A stretch of 64,000 nt of DNA, taken from positions 62,001 through 126,000 of the forward strand of contig NZ_LGCN01000085.1 in assembly GCF_001279005.1 (NCBI RefSeq), given 5' to 3'. Source of the DNA: Streptomyces caelestis. Its GTDB lineage: Bacteria > Actinomycetota > Actinomycetes > Streptomycetales > Streptomycetaceae. Shown in pieces: positions 1 through 9,370 of this stretch. Numbering within the stretch: position 1 is the first letter of the stretch; each line of letters starts with the position of its first letter. The notes beneath the pieces are model-generated. The model was given only the letters and a program-made list of their open reading frames with translations, ran no database searches and was not told the DNA's origin. Made by a program: the position numbers and the translations under genes.

Positions 1-560
1 GGGCGCACGGTCGCGCCCTCCGGCGGCGGGCCGGGCAGCAGCGAGGGTGCGGCGCTCTCGCGGCACACCGTCCAGAACCGCTCGGCGACTCCGGTCACGA
101 AGGCGGTGACGAGGAGGACGGCCAGTGCGTTCCCGGGTGTCCAGTCGATCCATAGCGGCGCCACGATGAGCAGCGCGGCGCGCAGCCCGTCGGCGCCGAC
201 CATGGTCCAGCGGCGGTCCAGCGGTCCGTCCTGCGAGGTGAGCGACGTGAGCGGGCCGAGGAGTACGGCGCCGAACAGCAGCGTCGCCAGGATGCGTACC
301 CCGAAAACGGTCGCCACTGCGAACGCCGCGCCCCGGTAGCCCCCGCCGAAGGATCCCTCGGCGACCGCCGCCTGAAGGGCCAGGAGGACCAGCACCAGGA
401 GGGCGAGGACGTCACCGACCCCGCCCACGAGCTGTGCGCTCCACAGCCGTTTCAGCTGCGGTCGGCGCAGCAGGGCGCGGACGGCACGCTCGCGGGAGTC
501 CGCGACAAGGGTGTCGTCGGGGGCCGGCTGTGGGGCCGTTGGCTGCTCGGCTCGCGTCAT
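1..560 (-). CDS. tmk: Thymidylate kinase with N-terminal MFS-like membrane domain (5' part only)
   Basis: The gene starts at the ATG whose complement is at 558-560 and runs off the left edge, so about 186 N-terminal residues are present. A hydrophilic leader of about 40 residues is followed by hydrophobic helices, including a Leu/Val-rich segment near residues 48-65 and further helices, as in a major-facilitator domain. No kinase P-loop lies in the visible part. In Streptomyces the gene beside topA encodes a long dTMP kinase (dTMP to dTDP, DNA precursor supply) carrying just such a transporter-like N-terminus. The identification rests on that membrane segment plus its position directly downstream of topA on the same strand. 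If the kinase half proved absent beyond the edge, this would simply be an MFS protein. Confidence 0.7.
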   Translation of the reverse strand, partial: MTRAEQPTAPQPAPDDTLVADSRERAVRALLRRPQLKRLWSAQLVGGVGDVLALLVLVLLALQAAVAEGSFGGGYRGAAFAVATVFGVRILATLLFGAVLLGPLTSLTSQDGPLDRRWTMVGADGLRAALLIVAPLWIDWTPGNALAVLLVTAFVTGVAERFWTVCRESAAPSLLPGPPPEGATVR

Positions 561-728
561 GCGTTCAGCCTATCGGCCCGAGCCGACAGCCTGGCGCGAC
601 GCGCCTGACATGCCCACGCCCCGACACCGAAGTGTTGCCGGGGCGTTCGCATTCCGAACCCTTGGCGAAGATCGACACGGGTCCGGCGCAGGTCCGCGAC
701 CCCTGGCGTCTACCCCCGCGCGGAGGAC

Positions 729-3554
729 TCAGTCCTCCGCCGCGTTCGAGGCGGTCGCCTTCTTGGCGGCGGTCGCCTTCGCCGTCGTCTTCTTCGCGGC
801 CGTGGTCTTCTTCGCCGCGGTCTTCCTGGCGGCCGTCGCCTTCGCCGGCGCCTTCTTGGCCACCGCCTTCTTGGTGGTCTTCTTCGCCGTCTTCTTGGCG
901 GGGCCCTTCGCCCGCTTCTCGGCGAGCAGCTCGAAGCCGCGCTCCGGGGTGATCTCCTCGACGCTGTCGCCGGAGCGCAGCGTCGCGTTGGTCTCCCCGT
1001 CGGTGACGTACGGACCGAAGCGGCCGTCCTTCACCACGACCGGCTTCTCGCTGACCGGGTCGGTGCCCAGCTCCTTCAGCGGCGGCTTGGCCGCGGCCCG
1101 GCCGCGCTGCTTGGGCTGGGCGTAGATCGCCAGCGCCTCCTCCGGCGTGATCGTGAAGAGCTGCTCCTCGGACTGCAGCGACCGCGAGTCGGTGCCCTTC
1201 TTCAGATACGGCCCGTAGCGGCCGTTCTGCGCGGTGATCTCCTGGCCCTCGGCGTCCGTGCCGACCACCCGCGGCAGCGACATCAGCTTCAGCGCCTCGT
1301 CGAGCGTCACCGTGTCCAGGGACATCGACTTGAAGAGGGAGGCCGTACGCGGCTTGACCGCGTTCTTGCCGGTCTTCGGGGTGCCCTCGGGGAGCACCTC
1401 CGTGACGTACGGGCCGTAGCGGCCCTTCTTGGCGACGATGTCGTGACCGGTGTCCGGGTCGGCGCCCAGGACACGGTCGCCGCTCGGCTCGGCGAGCAGC
1501 TTCTCGGCCAGGTCGAGGGTCAGCTCGTCCGGCGCCAGGTCGGTCGCGATGTCGGCGCGCTGGTGCTGCTCGGTGTCCTTCTCGCCGCGCTCGATGTACG
1601 GGCCGTAGCGCCCGACCCGCAGCACGATGCCGTCGCCCACCGGGAACGACGACACCTCGCGCGCGTCGATCGCGCCCAGGTCGGTCACCAGCTCCTTGAG
1701 ACCGCCGAGGTGGTCCCCGTCGCCGTTGCCGGCGTCGGCCGCGTCACCGTTGCTCGCGCCCTCGCCGAAGTAGAACCGCTTCAGCCACGGCACCGCCCGC
1801 GCCTCGCCCCGCGCGATGCGGTCGAGGTCGTCCTCCATCCGGGCGGTGAAGTCGTAGTCGACGAGCCGGCCGAAGTGCTTCTCCAGCAGGTTGACCACGG
1901 CGAAGGAGAGGAAGGACGGCACCAGGGCCGTGCCCTTCTTGAACACGTAGCCGCGGTCGAGGATCGTGCCGATGATCGACGCGTACGTCGACGGGCGGCC
2001 GATCTCGCGCTCCTCCAGCTCCTTGACCAGCGACGCCTCGGTGTAGCGGGCCGGGGGCTTGGTGGCGTGCCCGTCGACCGTGATCTCCTCGGCGGTGAGG
2101 GCGTCGCCCTCGGCGACCTGCGGCAGCCGGCGCTCGCGGTCGTCCAGCTCGGCGTTCGGGTCGTCGGCGCCTTCCACGTACGCCTTCAGGAAGCCGTGGA
2201 AGGTGATCGTCTTGCCGGACGCGCTGAACTCGACGTCCCGGCCGTCGGCCGCCGTGCCGCCGATCTTCACGGTGACGGAGTCGCCGGTGGCGTCCTTCAT
2301 CTGCGAGGCGACGGTCCGCTTCCAGATCAGCTCGTAGAGCCGGAACTGGTCGCCGGTCAGCCCGGTCTCGGCGGGCGTACGGAAACGGTCGCCCGAGGGA
2401 CGGATCGCCTCGTGCGCCTCCTGCGCGTTCTTGACCTTGCCCGCGTAGGTGCGCGGCTGCGGGGGCAGGTAGTCGGCGCCGTACAGCTGCGTGACCTGGG
2501 CGCGGGCGGCGGCGACCGCCGTCTCGCTCAGGGTCGTCGAGTCCGTGCGCATGTAAGTGATGTAGCCGTTCTCGTACAGCTTCTGGGCGACCTGCATGGT
2601 CGCCTTGGCGCCGAAGCCGAGCTTCCTCGAAGCCTCCTGCTGCAGCGTCGTCGTACGGAACGGGGCGTACGGCGAGCGGCGGTACGGCTTGGACTCGACG
2701 GAACGCACGGCGAACCGCGTGTTCTCCAGGGCGGCGGCCAGGGCGCGGGCGTTCGCCTCGTCCAGGTGGAGCGTGTTCGCGCTCTTCAGCTGTCCCAGGG
2801 AGTCGAAGTCGCGGCCCTGCGCGATCCGCCTGCCGTCGACGGTCTGCAGGCGGGCGACGAGGGACGACGGGTCGCTCGCGTCCCCGGCCCGGCCGGTCGC
2901 GAAGGTGCCCGTCAGGTCCCAGTACTCGGCGGAACGGAACGCCATGCGCTCGCGTTCCCGCTCCACCACGAGCCGGGTGGCGACGGACTGGACCCGGCCG
3001 GCGGACAGCCGGGGCATGACCTTCTTCCACAGGACCGGCGAGACCTCGTAGCCGTAGAGGCGGTCGAGGATGCGGCGGGTCTCCTGCGCGTCGACCAGCT
3101 TCTGGTTGAGCTGGCGCGGGTTGGCCACGGCCGCGCGGATCGCGTCCTTGGTGATCTCGTGGAAGACCATCCGCTTGACCGGGATCTTCGGCTTGAGCAC
3201 TTCCTGCAGGTGCCAGGCGATGGCCTCGCCCTCGCGGTCCTCATCGGTGGCGAGGAAGAGTTCGTCGGACTCCTTGAGCAGGTCCTTGAGCTTCTTGACC
3301 TGGGCCCGCTTGTCCGCGTTGACCACATAGATCGGCTGGAAGTCGTGGTCGACGTCCACGCCGAGGCGGCGCACCTCGCCGGTGTACTTCTCCGGCACCT
3401 CGGCGGCGCCGTTGGGAAGGTCGCGAATGTGCCCGACGCTCGCCTCGACGATGTAGCCAGGGCCGAGGTAGCCCTTGATCGTCTTCGCCTTGGCAGGCGA
3501 CTCGACGATGACGAGTCGGCGGCCGCCCTTCGCGGTCTCGCTGGTCGGGGACAA
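729..3554 (-). CDS. topA: DNA topoisomerase I, Streptomyces type
   Basis: Type IA topoisomerase that relaxes negative supercoils by single-strand passage. The 941-residue product opens with the TOPRIM domain (VIVESPAKAKTI near residue 15, and the acidic ATDEDREGEAIAWHL motif near 105). It carries the active-site tyrosine in the YITYMRTDS motif near residue 331. The C-terminal third has no zinc fingers but four topoisomerase repeats built around R(Y/F)GPY, then a Lys/Ala-rich tail of about 55 residues of the kind that makes streptomycete TopA highly processive. The start is a TTG preceded by a purine-rich GGAGAGAAGAG stretch. It is transcribed toward tmk with a gap of about 170 bases. Confidence 0.97.
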   Translation of the reverse strand: MSPTSETAKGGRRLVIVESPAKAKTIKGYLGPGYIVEASVGHIRDLPNGAAEVPEKYTGEVRRLGVDVDHDFQPIYVVNADKRAQVKKLKDLLKESDELFLATDEDREGEAIAWHLQEVLKPKIPVKRMVFHEITKDAIRAAVANPRQLNQKLVDAQETRRILDRLYGYEVSPVLWKKVMPRLSAGRVQSVATRLVVERERERMAFRSAEYWDLTGTFATGRAGDASDPSSLVARLQTVDGRRIAQGRDFDSLGQLKSANTLHLDEANARALAAALENTRFAVRSVESKPYRRSPYAPFRTTTLQQEASRKLGFGAKATMQVAQKLYENGYITYMRTDSTTLSETAVAAARAQVTQLYGADYLPPQPRTYAGKVKNAQEAHEAIRPSGDRFRTPAETGLTGDQFRLYELIWKRTVASQMKDATGDSVTVKIGGTAADGRDVEFSASGKTITFHGFLKAYVEGADDPNAELDDRERRLPQVAEGDALTAEEITVDGHATKPPARYTEASLVKELEEREIGRPSTYASIIGTILDRGYVFKKGTALVPSFLSFAVVNLLEKHFGRLVDYDFTARMEDDLDRIARGEARAVPWLKRFYFGEGASNGDAADAGNGDGDHLGGLKELVTDLGAIDAREVSSFPVGDGIVLRVGRYGPYIERGEKDTEQHQRADIATDLAPDELTLDLAEKLLAEPSGDRVLGADPDTGHDIVAKKGRYGPYVTEVLPEGTPKTGKNAVKPRTASLFKSMSLDTVTLDEALKLMSLPRVVGTDAEGQEITAQNGRYGPYLKKGTDSRSLQSEEQLFTITPEEALAIYAQPKQRGRAAAKPPLKELGTDPVSEKPVVVKDGRFGPYVTDGETNATLRSGDSVEEITPERGFELLAEKRAKGPAKKTAKKTTKKAVAKKAPAKATAARKTAAKKTTAAKKTTAKATAAKKATASNAAED

Positions 3555-3800
3555 CTTCGCTCTTCTCTCCGGTCGACGCTTGGGGCTCCCCAGGCGGTCT
3601 CCCCCGGGGTCGGGTCATGGTGACGCTGCGGAGTGTGACGGTACATCCCGCCCCCGTGTCAAACGGGAAAAGCCCGCAACGGCCACTCGAACGGTAACCC
3701 GACTACCACCGTTCCTGCCGCCCGGAGTGTCCAGACTCCGCCCGCGCTTATGCGGAGTGCGATCTACCGGTTACTGGAGGCCGCCGGGGTTCCGCGCCCC

Positions 3801-3998
3801 TCACAGGCGGGTCAGACACCATGCGCCGAGGGCCAGGGAGATCATCGCGACGAGTCCCGCGACGGTGATCGATGCGACGGGGCTCACACCCTGGGCGACG
3901 GGACGGCGCTGCCGCGCGCGGGTCACGGTCCAGGCCAGCAATCCGCCTCCGAACAGGCAGAACACCATCCCCGCGAAGATCGCCGGTCCGCTCTCCAT
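3801..3998 (-). CDS. Small two-helix membrane protein
   Basis: A 65-residue protein with two hydrophobic segments (about residues 5-25 and 42-62) separated by a short basic loop. No catalytic motif is visible and I do not recognise a family. It lies between topA and the methyltransferase gene, all on the minus strand. Streptomyces genomes, as I recall, carry a small membrane ORF at this site, which favours it being real. Function unknown. Confidence 0.6.
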   Translation of the reverse strand: MESGPAIFAGMVFCLFGGGLLAWTVTRARQRRPVAQGVSPVASITVAGLVAMISLALGAWCLTRL

Positions 3999-4286
3999 GG
4001 TCGCCCGATGCCCTCTTTCCCGTCCGCCGGTACCGGCCCCGGAGTGACGCTGCCACGCCCGGGCGGCGGGCAGGCGAAGCGGAGGTGAACGCGAGGGCCA
4101 CGGGCCCGGTCACGTGTCCGGGGACCGGTCCGGGGAACCTTTCACGGACATTCCGGATCGACGGGAAAGAGCCGGGGCGGCGGCCGCGACAGGCGTGAAA
4201 GATGCGACAGGAGACAGTGACGTGACTCATGGGGCGACCTGCCGGGGTGCCCCATGGGACCGCTCGGGAGACCGCCGCCGCTCGTG

Positions 4287-5816
4287 TCAGCCGACGGGCT
4301 CCAGGAAACCCTGCTCCACGAGCAGCCGGATCTGGGCCGGCGTCCGGTCGCGCAGCAGTACGGGATCCTCACCGAGGAGCTGGGCGATGGCGTCCAGGAT
4401 CCGGCCCGCGCCCATGGTGCCGTCGCACACGCCGGCGAAGCCCGCACCGATCGTGTCCACCTTGGTGGCCCGGCGCATCCCGCGGTTCTGCCGCAGTACG
4501 ACGTGCTCCGGGTCCTCGGCGCCGGGCAGTCCGACCTGCTCCTGCACAACCTCGGCGGCCAGCGCGAAGCGCGCTTCGAGGAGCGCCGCGTCGTCGTGCG
4601 TCCGCAGGTAGTCGAGCCGGTCGAAGTGCGCCCTGACCGTCTCGCCGAGCGGTTGCTCGACCGGGTGCGGCCACTCCTCCACCGTGATCGACTCCGCGGC
4701 GGAGCCCGACTTGCGCAGGGTGATCCAGCCGAAGCCGACCGCCCTCACCTTGCGCGCCTCGAACTCGTCCAGCCACGCGTCGTACCGCGCCCGGTACTCG
4801 TCCCGGTCGCCGCGGTGGTCGCCGGCGTCCCTGAGCCACAGCTCGGCGTACTGGGTGACGTCCTGCACCTCCCGCTGCACGATCCAGGCGTCGCACCCGC
4901 GGGGCACCCATGACCTGAGTCTGTCCTGCCAGTCCTCCCCCTCGACGTGCTGCCAGTTGGCGAGGAACTGCGCGAACCCGCCCTCGTTCAGCCGTTCCCC
5001 CGCCTCCTGAACGATCGTGCGGCACAGATCGTCCCCGCCCATCCCGCCGTCCCGGTAGGTGAGCCGGGCGCCCGGCGAGATCACGAAGGGCGGGTTGGAC
5101 ACGATCAGGTCGTATGTCTCGTCGTCCCGGACCGGGGCGAACAGCGAGCCCTCGCGCAGGTCGGCGGCCGGGACCCCGGAGAGGGCCAGGGTGAGCGCGG
5201 TGATGTGCAGGGCGCGCGGGTTGACGTCGGTGGCCGTCACGCGCGTGGCGTGCCGGGCGGCGTGCAGCGCCTGGATGCCGGACCCGGTGCCGAGGTCGAG
5301 CGCGGAGGCCACGGGCGTACGGACGGTGATGCCGGCCAGGGTCGTGGACGCCCCGCCGACGCCGAGCACCACGCCTTCGTCCCGGCTGCCGATGCCCCCG
5401 GCGCCGCCGACCGCGCACCCGAGGTCGGACACGACGAACCAGTCCTCGCCGCCCGGCCCGCCGTACGGCCGTACGTCCACGGTCGCGGTGAGGTCGCCCG
5501 CGCCGGCGCGCGTCAGCCACCCGCTCTCCAGGCAGACGTCGACGGGCAGGACGTCCGCCACGCGCGCGTGCGGCACGGGCTGCTGCAGCAGGAACAGCCG
5601 TACGAGCGTCTCCAGCGGTGTGTCCCCGCGGGTGGCCCTCAGGGCGGGCACCGTCTCGCTGCGGGCCAGCGCCGCGTAGGCGGGGGCGCCGAGCAGTTCG
5701 AGCAGTCCGTCGGCGGTGAAGGAGGCTCCGAGCAGTGCGTCCCGCAGCCGGGCGGCGGCTTCGGGGCGGTCGGACGAGGGCAGGGGCGGCAGGCTGGCGT
5801 CACTCACGCCCTCCAT
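4287..5816 (-). CDS. SAM-dependent methyltransferase, two-domain (DUF7059-type)
   Basis: A 509-residue protein. The first 150 or so residues form an N-terminal helper domain. A class I Rossmann methyltransferase core follows, with the SAM-binding motif LDLGTGSGIQALH near residue 175 and the NPPFVI motif near 250. An (N/D)PPF tetrapeptide is typical of enzymes that methylate amide or exocyclic nitrogens, so an N-methyltransferase acting on protein, RNA or DNA is likely, but the substrate cannot be read from the sequence. The ATG at 5816 is chosen; an in-frame GTG at 5834 and another at 5807 are alternatives. The gene closely follows the lipoprotein gene at 5853. Confidence 0.8.
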   Translation of the reverse strand: MEGVSDASLPPLPSSDRPEAAARLRDALLGASFTADGLLELLGAPAYAALARSETVPALRATRGDTPLETLVRLFLLQQPVPHARVADVLPVDVCLESGWLTRAGAGDLTATVDVRPYGGPGGEDWFVVSDLGCAVGGAGGIGSRDEGVVLGVGGASTTLAGITVRTPVASALDLGTGSGIQALHAARHATRVTATDVNPRALHITALTLALSGVPAADLREGSLFAPVRDDETYDLIVSNPPFVISPGARLTYRDGGMGGDDLCRTIVQEAGERLNEGGFAQFLANWQHVEGEDWQDRLRSWVPRGCDAWIVQREVQDVTQYAELWLRDAGDHRGDRDEYRARYDAWLDEFEARKVRAVGFGWITLRKSGSAAESITVEEWPHPVEQPLGETVRAHFDRLDYLRTHDDAALLEARFALAAEVVQEQVGLPGAEDPEHVVLRQNRGMRRATKVDTIGAGFAGVCDGTMGAGRILDAIAQLLGEDPVLLRDRTPAQIRLLVEQGFLEPVG

Positions 5817-5852
5817 TGTGGCCGCCGCCCCCACCCGGTGCGTCCCGCGGTG

Positions 5853-6425
5853 TCAGCTCTTGGCGGTCCCCGCCGTCGCGGTGGCCGTCCGGCAGCTGGG
5901 CTGCCGGGACATCGCCTCGCCGACCTCGCCCTCCTCCAGCGTGCTGAGGGCGTTGCTGCCGCTCTTGCCGAGCTTGTCCAGCTCGGCGGCGATGTCCTTC
6001 AGACCGTCGGCGAACTCCGCCTGGTCGCCCGTGTCGAGGCCGTCGACCTGCTTCTTCAGCGAGGCGTACGACGCGGAGATGCCGTTGAGCTCCTTGACCG
6101 CGTCCTTCTGCTTCTTCTCCCCGTCCTCGACGTCCGGCGCCCCGGCCTTGTTCACGGCGGCGCCGATCGCCTTGTAGGCGTCGGACATGTCCTGGAAGGC
6201 CTTCGAGTCGGCCTTCTGGACCTCTTCCGGCGTGCTGTTGTCCGAGGTCTCCTTCTGGATCGCGGCGTTGGCCGACTTGATCTTCGCGGCCTGCGGCTGC
6301 ACCGCGTCGCAGACCTGCTTCGCCCAGGCGTCCAGCTTCTCGTTGCCGTCGTCGCCGCCGCATCCCGTCAGCGCCAGTACCAGTACCGCACCGCCGGACA
6401 GTGCGGCCGCGAGCTTCTTGTTCAC
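5853..6425 (-). CDS. Secreted lipoprotein, helical
   Basis: A 190-residue lipoprotein precursor: a positive start, a hydrophobic core and the lipobox LTGC, after which the mature protein would be lipid-anchored outside the membrane. The mature part is charged, Ala/Lys/Asp-rich and predicted helical, with two further cysteines (in KQVCDAV near the N-terminus and RQPSC near the end) that could form a disulfide. The GTG at 6425 is chosen because GGAAGGGA lies 8 bases upstream; the in-frame ATG at 6443 would overlap that site. No enzyme motif is present. Related lipoproteins are common in Streptomyces and their role is unknown. Confidence 0.8.
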   Translation of the reverse strand: MNKKLAAALSGGAVLVLALTGCGGDDGNEKLDAWAKQVCDAVQPQAAKIKSANAAIQKETSDNSTPEEVQKADSKAFQDMSDAYKAIGAAVNKAGAPDVEDGEKKQKDAVKELNGISASYASLKKQVDGLDTGDQAEFADGLKDIAAELDKLGKSGSNALSTLEEGEVGEAMSRQPSCRTATATAGTAKS

Positions 6426-6573
6426 CGGATTGGTCCCTTCCATGGCCTTCGGCCCCGGAACATACACGCCGGATGGCCTACACCCACCCGCCGAACATCC
6501 GGTAAGGGACTTTTGAAGCCATTTGCACCACGCGAGAGAAGGCTCACGGCATGGACCCCGCGGGCGGAAAAAA

Positions 6574-6611
6574 GAGGGCGGGCGGCGCGTCAATACGCGC
6601 CGCCCGCCCTC
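6574..6611 (-). terminator. Rho-independent terminator after hppA
   Basis: A perfect 17-bp inverted repeat (6574-6590 against 6595-6611) with a 4-base loop. Read on the minus strand it is followed by six T residues. It lies 29 bases past the hppA stop. Confidence 0.9.
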
Positions 6612-6639
6612 ACCTTGATCCGGTGTCCGCCGCCCGGCG

Positions 6640-9051
6640 CTAGGAAACCACCGCCGGATCGGTGGACTTGGGTTCCGGCTCGGCGTCATCCTCGTCCTCG
6701 TCCTCCACCGCGATGCCGCGCCGCTTGGACACGTACACCGCGCCGACTATCACGAGCAGCGCCAGGACCGCGACGAGCACCCGCAACCCGACGCTCCTGT
6801 CCGCGCCGTAGGAGAACTTGACGACCGCGGGCGCGATGAGCAGCGCCACCAGGTTCATCACCTTCAGCAGGGGGTTGATCGCGGGTCCGGCGGTGTCCTT
6901 GAAGGGGTCGCCGACGGTGTCGCCGATGACGGTGGCCGCATGGGCCTCGCTGCCCTTGCCGCCGTGGTGGCCGTCCTCGACGAGTTTCTTCGCGTTGTCC
7001 CAGGCGCCACCGGAGTTGGCGAGGAAGACCGCCATCAGGGTGCCCGCGCCGATCGCGCCCGCGAGGAAGGCGCCCAGGGCGCCGACGCCGAGCGTGAACC
7101 CGATGAAGATGGGCGCCGTCACGGCGAGCAGTCCGGGCGTGGCGAGCTCGCGCAGGGCGTCCTTGGTGCAGATGTCGACGACCTTGCCGTACTCCGGCTC
7201 CTCGCTGTAGTCCATGATCCCGGGCTTCTCGCGGAACTGCCGCCGCACCTCGTAGACCACCGAACCCGCCGACCGCGACACCGCGTTGATCGCCAGCCCC
7301 GAGAAGAGGAAGACGACCGCCGCGCCCGCGATCAGACCGACGAGGTTGTTGGGCTGGGAGATGTCCATCATCAGGCTCATCGGCGCGCCCTCACCGCTGA
7401 GCCTCTCGCCCACGTCCCGCGCGCCGGTGGTGATGGCGTCCCGGTAGGAGCCGAACAGCGCCGCCGCCGCCAGTACGGCCGTGGCGATCGCGATGCCCTT
7501 GGTGATGGCCTTGGTGGTGTTGCCGACCGCGTCCAGGTCGGTGAGCACCTGGGCGCCCGCGCCCTCCACGTCGCCGGACATCTCGGCGATGCCCTGCGCG
7601 TTGTCGGAGACCGGGCCGAAGGTGTCCATCGCGACGATCACACCGACCGTGGTGAGCAGTCCGGTGCCGGCCAGCGCCACCGCGAACAGCGCCAGCATGA
7701 TCGACGTGCCGCCGAGCAGGAACGCCCCGTACACGCCGAGGCCGATCAACAGGGCGGTGTAGACGGCGGATTCGAGACCGATCGAGATACCGGAGAGGAC
7801 GACGGTGGCCGGGCCGGTGAGCGAGGTCCTGCCGATGTCCCGCACGGGACGCCGGGTGGTCTCGGTGAAGTAGCCGGTGAGCTGCTGGATGAGGGCGGCG
7901 AGCACGATGCCGATGGCCACCGCGACGAGCGCGAGGATCCGCGGGTCGCCGTCCCTGCCCAGGATCGCCTCGTCGGTGACGCCGTCGAGATCGGCGTACG
8001 ACGACGGCAGATAGACGAACACGGCGATCGCGACCAGGACGAGCGAGATCAGCGCGGAGATGAAGAACCCCCGGTTGATCGCGCTCATGCCGCTGCGGTC
8101 GGCGCGCCTCGGGGCCACCGCGAAGATGCCGGCCATCGCGGTGAGGACACCGATGGCGGGCACCAGCAGCGGGAAGGCGAGCCCGGCGTCGCCGAACGCC
8201 GCCGAGCCCAGGATCAGCGCGGCCACCAGGGTCACGGCGTACGACTCGAACAGGTCGGCCGCCATGCCCGCGCAGTCGCCGACGTTGTCGCCCACGTTGT
8301 CGGCGATGGTCGCGGCATTGCGTGGATCGTCCTCCGGAATGCCCTGCTCGACCTTGCCGACCAGGTCGGCGCCGACGTCGGCGGCCTTGGTGAAGATGCC
8401 GCCGCCGACCCGCATGAACATCGCGATCAGCGCGGCCCCGAGACCGAACCCCTCGAGCACCTTCGGGGCGTCGGCCGCGTACACCAGCACCACGCAGGAG
8501 GCGCCCAGCAGGCCGAGACCGACGGTGAACATGCCGACGACACCGCCCGTACGGAAAGCGATCTTCATCGCTTTGTGCGAGACGGCGGTGAGATCCTTTT
8601 CCGGCTCGCCCTCGGCCGGAGTCGCTTCGCGCGCCGCCGCCGCGACCCGTACATTGCTGCGCACGGCGAGCCACATGCCGATATATCCGGTGGCCGCCGA
8701 GAACGCCGCTCCGATCAAGAAGAACACCGACCGTCCGGCACGCTGGCTCCAGTCGTCCGCGGGCAGCAGCATGAGCAGGAAGAACACGATGACGGCGAAT
8801 ACGCCGAGGGTGCGCAGCTGACGGGCCAGATAGGCGTTCGCGCCCTCCTGGACCGCTGCCGCGATCTTCTTCATGCCGTCGGTGCCCTCGCCGGCCGCGA
8901 GGACCTGGCGCACCAGGACGCCCGCGACCACCAGTGCCGCCAGCGCGACGACGCCGATGACCACCACGAGCAGGCGGTTGTCGTCGGTCAGCACGGCGGC
9001 CGCGAGGGATGCGGACCGGTCCGACTCTTGTATGAGGGAAAGCCCCGCCAT
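6640..9051 (-). CDS. hppA: Proton-pumping membrane pyrophosphatase, K+-independent type
   Basis: An integral membrane enzyme that couples PPi hydrolysis to proton export. The 803-residue length and about 16 hydrophobic segments fit the family. Signature motifs are present: GGGIFTKAADVGADLVGK near residue 215, and the acidic DDPRNAATIADNVGDNVGD motif near 243-262 that binds Mg-PPi. Near residue 510 the sequence reads GNTTKAITKG. Lys and Thr there (Ala/Gly in K+-dependent enzymes) mark the K+-independent H+-pump class. The ATG at 9051 has a strong GGAGGA ribosome site. A short acidic cytoplasmic tail (EDEDEDD) ends the protein. It is monocistronic, with its own terminator downstream. Confidence 0.97.
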   Translation of the reverse strand: MAGLSLIQESDRSASLAAAVLTDDNRLLVVVIGVVALAALVVAGVLVRQVLAAGEGTDGMKKIAAAVQEGANAYLARQLRTLGVFAVIVFFLLMLLPADDWSQRAGRSVFFLIGAAFSAATGYIGMWLAVRSNVRVAAAAREATPAEGEPEKDLTAVSHKAMKIAFRTGGVVGMFTVGLGLLGASCVVLVYAADAPKVLEGFGLGAALIAMFMRVGGGIFTKAADVGADLVGKVEQGIPEDDPRNAATIADNVGDNVGDCAGMAADLFESYAVTLVAALILGSAAFGDAGLAFPLLVPAIGVLTAMAGIFAVAPRRADRSGMSAINRGFFISALISLVLVAIAVFVYLPSSYADLDGVTDEAILGRDGDPRILALVAVAIGIVLAALIQQLTGYFTETTRRPVRDIGRTSLTGPATVVLSGISIGLESAVYTALLIGLGVYGAFLLGGTSIMLALFAVALAGTGLLTTVGVIVAMDTFGPVSDNAQGIAEMSGDVEGAGAQVLTDLDAVGNTTKAITKGIAIATAVLAAAALFGSYRDAITTGARDVGERLSGEGAPMSLMMDISQPNNLVGLIAGAAVVFLFSGLAINAVSRSAGSVVYEVRRQFREKPGIMDYSEEPEYGKVVDICTKDALRELATPGLLAVTAPIFIGFTLGVGALGAFLAGAIGAGTLMAVFLANSGGAWDNAKKLVEDGHHGGKGSEAHAATVIGDTVGDPFKDTAGPAINPLLKVMNLVALLIAPAVVKFSYGADRSVGLRVLVAVLALLVIVGAVYVSKRRGIAVEDEDEDDAEPEPKSTDPAVVS

Positions 9052-9370
9052 TCGTCCTCCTTGACGCTTGGGCTGAGCTCAAGATGTGGACGGGATTGTA
9101 GGTAACGGAAGCCGATCAAAACAGAGCGCGTGAAATGTGAATGTCTTGCACGCACTCTTCCATAATGATCGCCGGATGGCCGACGACCGGAAATCGGTAA
9201 TGCCTTTGAGGCATTCACGTGATCGCATTTCCATGGCACGGCCGGTCGTGAACGAATTCACGCGATCAACCGCTCGAGACCACTGTAAGCGCGGGCGTCG
9301 GCACCCGCACACGACGAAGGGCCCCACGAGGGGGCCCTTCGGAAAAACAGTCGCCGTCCGGGTGAAGCGG
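9052..9370. other. Intergenic region between hppA and the anti-sigma gene
   Basis: About 320 bases with no credible gene. It contains the hppA promoter region (locally AT-richer, around 9090-9260) and, near the anti-sigma gene's 3' end, the hairpin listed separately. Confidence 0.7.
9315..9341 (-). terminator. Hairpin terminator after the bldG operon
   Basis: A perfect 11-bp inverted repeat (9315-9325 against 9331-9341) with a 5-base loop, 30 bases beyond the anti-sigma factor stop. On the minus strand no T-run follows, so this is an I-shaped hairpin of the kind common in Streptomyces; the A-run on the plus-strand side precedes the stem in transcript order. Confidence 0.7.

Noticed and set aside
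434..1125. Long plus-strand frames over tmk and topA
   Set aside because: They are antisense shadows: Ser/Arg/Pro-rich or repetitive products produced by the GC-biased third positions of the real genes, with no ribosome sites.
1443..3623. A 726-codon plus-strand frame opposite topA
   Set aside because: It is fully antisense to a clear topoisomerase, its composition is Arg/Val/Asp/Gly-heavy as expected for the complementary frame, and it matches no family.
4000..4286. Possible gene between the small membrane protein and the methyltransferase
   Set aside because: Frames on both strands are short, out of codon bias and lack ribosome sites.
6940..9105. A 721-codon plus-strand frame opposite hppA
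   Set aside because: An Arg/Gly/His/Asp-rich shadow of the pyrophosphatase, with no motif or start signal.
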